The notes under the pieces: model-generated
Database searches by the model: none
Told to the model about the DNA's origin: nothing
Seen by the model: the letters and a program-made list of their open reading frames with translations, nothing else
Translations under genes and position numbers: made by a program
Source: Desmodesmus armatus
Lineage: Eukaryota; Chlorophyta; Chlorophyceae; Sphaeropleales; Scenedesmaceae
DNA length: 64,000 nucleotides
Direction: 5' to 3'
Assembly (NCBI GenBank): GCA_007449985.2
Contig: VIIQ02000001.1
Span: 434,001-498,000 of the forward strand
Shown: positions 62,491 through 64,000 of the stretch, piece by piece
Numbering within the stretch: the stretch's first letter is position 1
How the letters are laid out: each line of letters opens with the position of its first letter

Positions 62491-64000
62491 TGGGTGGAAG
62501 AATATGTACAGTATGGAGCAGCAGCCGCAAGGCTATTGCAGTAACAACGGCAGCAGAATCCAGCAGCAGTGTGGCCTTCTGAGTGTTGAGTGTTAAGTGT
62601 TAAGGGTTGCTGGCGTTGTTTCGCGGGGGTGGGGGGGGGGGGTACGTGTGTCTACATGTGTGTGGCGATGAGTGCAATGCTTGGCAATATCGTCAGGGTG
62701 GCCCCTGACGCACAATGCGCTAGGCACCGTCCCTGGGGCATGTGCCGCACAAGTTGTTTGGAAGAGTATCCGGCAGGAATGGTTCCCGTTTGCTGGACGA
62801 TCGGCAGGTGTGTAGGTGATTGGGTGGTTGATGAGGTGTCACTGAGCTATCGGTCATTTCCAAGCGATGCCGCTTGGTGGGGCTCGATGAGGGGCCTAGG
62901 GTTTGAGTTGGGCAGCACTAGCACTGGGCATGCCGAGGGGGCTTGCTGGGTGTACAATTAGGCGAGCCCCTCACTTTGTGCATCGATGCAGGCAGACACC
63001 TGCCTGCATTTTGCTGCGTTTTACCTATGCAAGAGCAAAAGCGGGCTATGTGGTGCTGTTCAACAGCACTTGCTGCTTTCAGCGTATTGGGCGAGTCACC
63101 AGCGCACCTTGTACTGCTTGCATCATGCAATGATGAGTCATCCTGACGTGGCATGCCAATGGTAGCCTGCGCGCAACCTGGCCAGGAACTCTCTGTTGCC
63201 TCGCCTTATAACTATGGTTTTCTTGCACATAACAATGTTGAGTTGTTATATCGTTATAGTCTGTTGATTCAAACACAATCACCTCGGCTGTTGCCAACAG
63301 CTGGCAGTCGGCTGCGCATCAATCATTTGAAATGTGCAGTTCTTGTGTTGGTTGATCCTGTGAAGCCTGCCTTCTGCCCCTAGTGGCCTTCAGGGAAGGG
63401 TCAGGAAGGGTCGGGAGAGAGGCGGGAAAAAGTGGGAAAAGTGGTTTCTCTTGGGCCAAAAGCTTTGCTGGTGGCAATCACGCTGTCATGACTAGGCACC
63501 TGGCCCAGGCCCTTGGCTGGCCCTGCCTATTGTGCTGTCATCTGCGCACCTGGCCCTTGGCTGGCCCATGCTGTCATCTAGGCACCTGGCCCTTGGCTGG
63601 CCCTGCCTGTAGTGCTGTGCATGAAATCGCTGAGAATGCATCCGCGCAAGCATTAGCAATTCTCTGGTTTGATCCTGTTTGCTGTCGTTTGTTCCCCATC
63701 TGCGTGGGGGGCATAAGCAGTCACAAGGCTTGCACATCCTCAGCAGGCCTGCCCAGCTGGCGTTGAGGCAGTGGTTGCCCAGGGTCAAAACCCTGAACCC
63801 CAAACCCTAGTGTTTGCCCAGCACATGGTGCACCGGCGTGCTGGTGAGTTGGGGTATAGGTTTTAGGCTTTAGGGTTTAGGGTTTGAGTGCTGACTGTCA
63901 AACATATGTGCCACCATGCGCGGATCTGCTGCTGTCTTGTTGGGGTCATCCTGGTGTTGTCAGTGAATGGCTGGCATCGGGGCGATCGGTGGTTAGTTGT
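62491..64000. other. Right-end region without a clear gene
   Basis: No supported coding frame. It contains a G-rich run near 62628-62642 and a minisatellite at ~63497-63612 built on GGCACCTGGCCC and TTGGCTGGCCC. Two telomere-like blocks follow near 63790 and 63860. Confidence 0.5.
63787..63885. repeat. Inverted pair of telomere-like blocks
   Basis: AAAACCCTGAACCCCAAACC (C-rich) at 63787-63810 faces GGTTTTAGGCTTTAGGGTTT (G-rich) at 63859-63885, separated by ~48 bp. The unit is TTTAGGG with degenerate members. The opposite orientation suggests insertion or end-joining of telomeric DNA rather than a chromosome end. Confidence 0.8.

Noticed and set aside
63383..63766. 127-codon frame near the right end
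   Set aside because: It is mostly a translated minisatellite (TWPLAGP-like repeats) without other support.

Overview
The window looks like nuclear DNA of a green alga, most likely a chlorophycean. The evidence is intron-rich genes with GTGAGT/GTGGGT donors and CTGCAG acceptors, very strong CAG/CTG bias with poly-Ala, poly-Gln and poly-Ser runs, plastid-pathway genes, and TTTAGGG-type telomere-like blocks. The species cannot be fixed from sequence alone. All exon boundaries below were read by eye from splice sites and reading phase.

Layout, left to right. 136-873 (-): end of an unrecognised Ser/Ala-rich gene running off the left edge. About 5 kb without a credible gene, with one large microsatellite. 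6104-12058 (-): a 1,984-codon low-complexity ORF with a long Ala/Glu/Gln coiled coil. 12506-13461 (-): MATH-BTB protein. 14391-17123 (+): complete six-exon DUF2993/LmeA-type lipid-binding protein. 18461-20680 and 22066-24383 (+): tandem leucine-rich-repeat paralogues, the second frameshifted near its C-terminus. 24402-25062: a retroposed element with a 15-bp target-site duplication. 25348-36275 (-): RIF1-like HEAT-repeat protein. 36800-41065 (+): TMEM237-like ciliary transition-zone membrane protein. 41349-45331 (+): RING protein whose zinc finger is split by a long insert, with a duplicated and damaged tail behind it. 45623-45972: a second, shorter copy of the retroposed element with its own 15-bp duplication. 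47051-51144 (-): FAD6-type plastid desaturase relative with all three histidine boxes degraded. 51404-57114 (+): CGI-58/ABHD5-like alpha/beta hydrolase. 58896-62161 (+): LicD/fukutin-type Golgi membrane protein. The last 1.5 kb has telomere-like blocks and minisatellites but no clear gene.

Three divergent pairs (MATH-BTB/DUF2993, RIF1/TMEM237, desaturase-like/CGI-58) face away from short shared upstream regions. The last pair is lipid-related, with 259 bp between the start codons.

The most striking pattern is that at least five genes carry extra, partly decayed copies of their own exon ends, usually with splice sites, in the adjacent intron or just downstream. The desaturase-like gene has four copies of one exon end, and the LicD gene has a frameshifted copy of its catalytic exon. 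This suggests repeated local duplication of exon-intron junctions. With the desaturase-like protein that has lost its metal ligands, it is the best candidate here for something undescribed.
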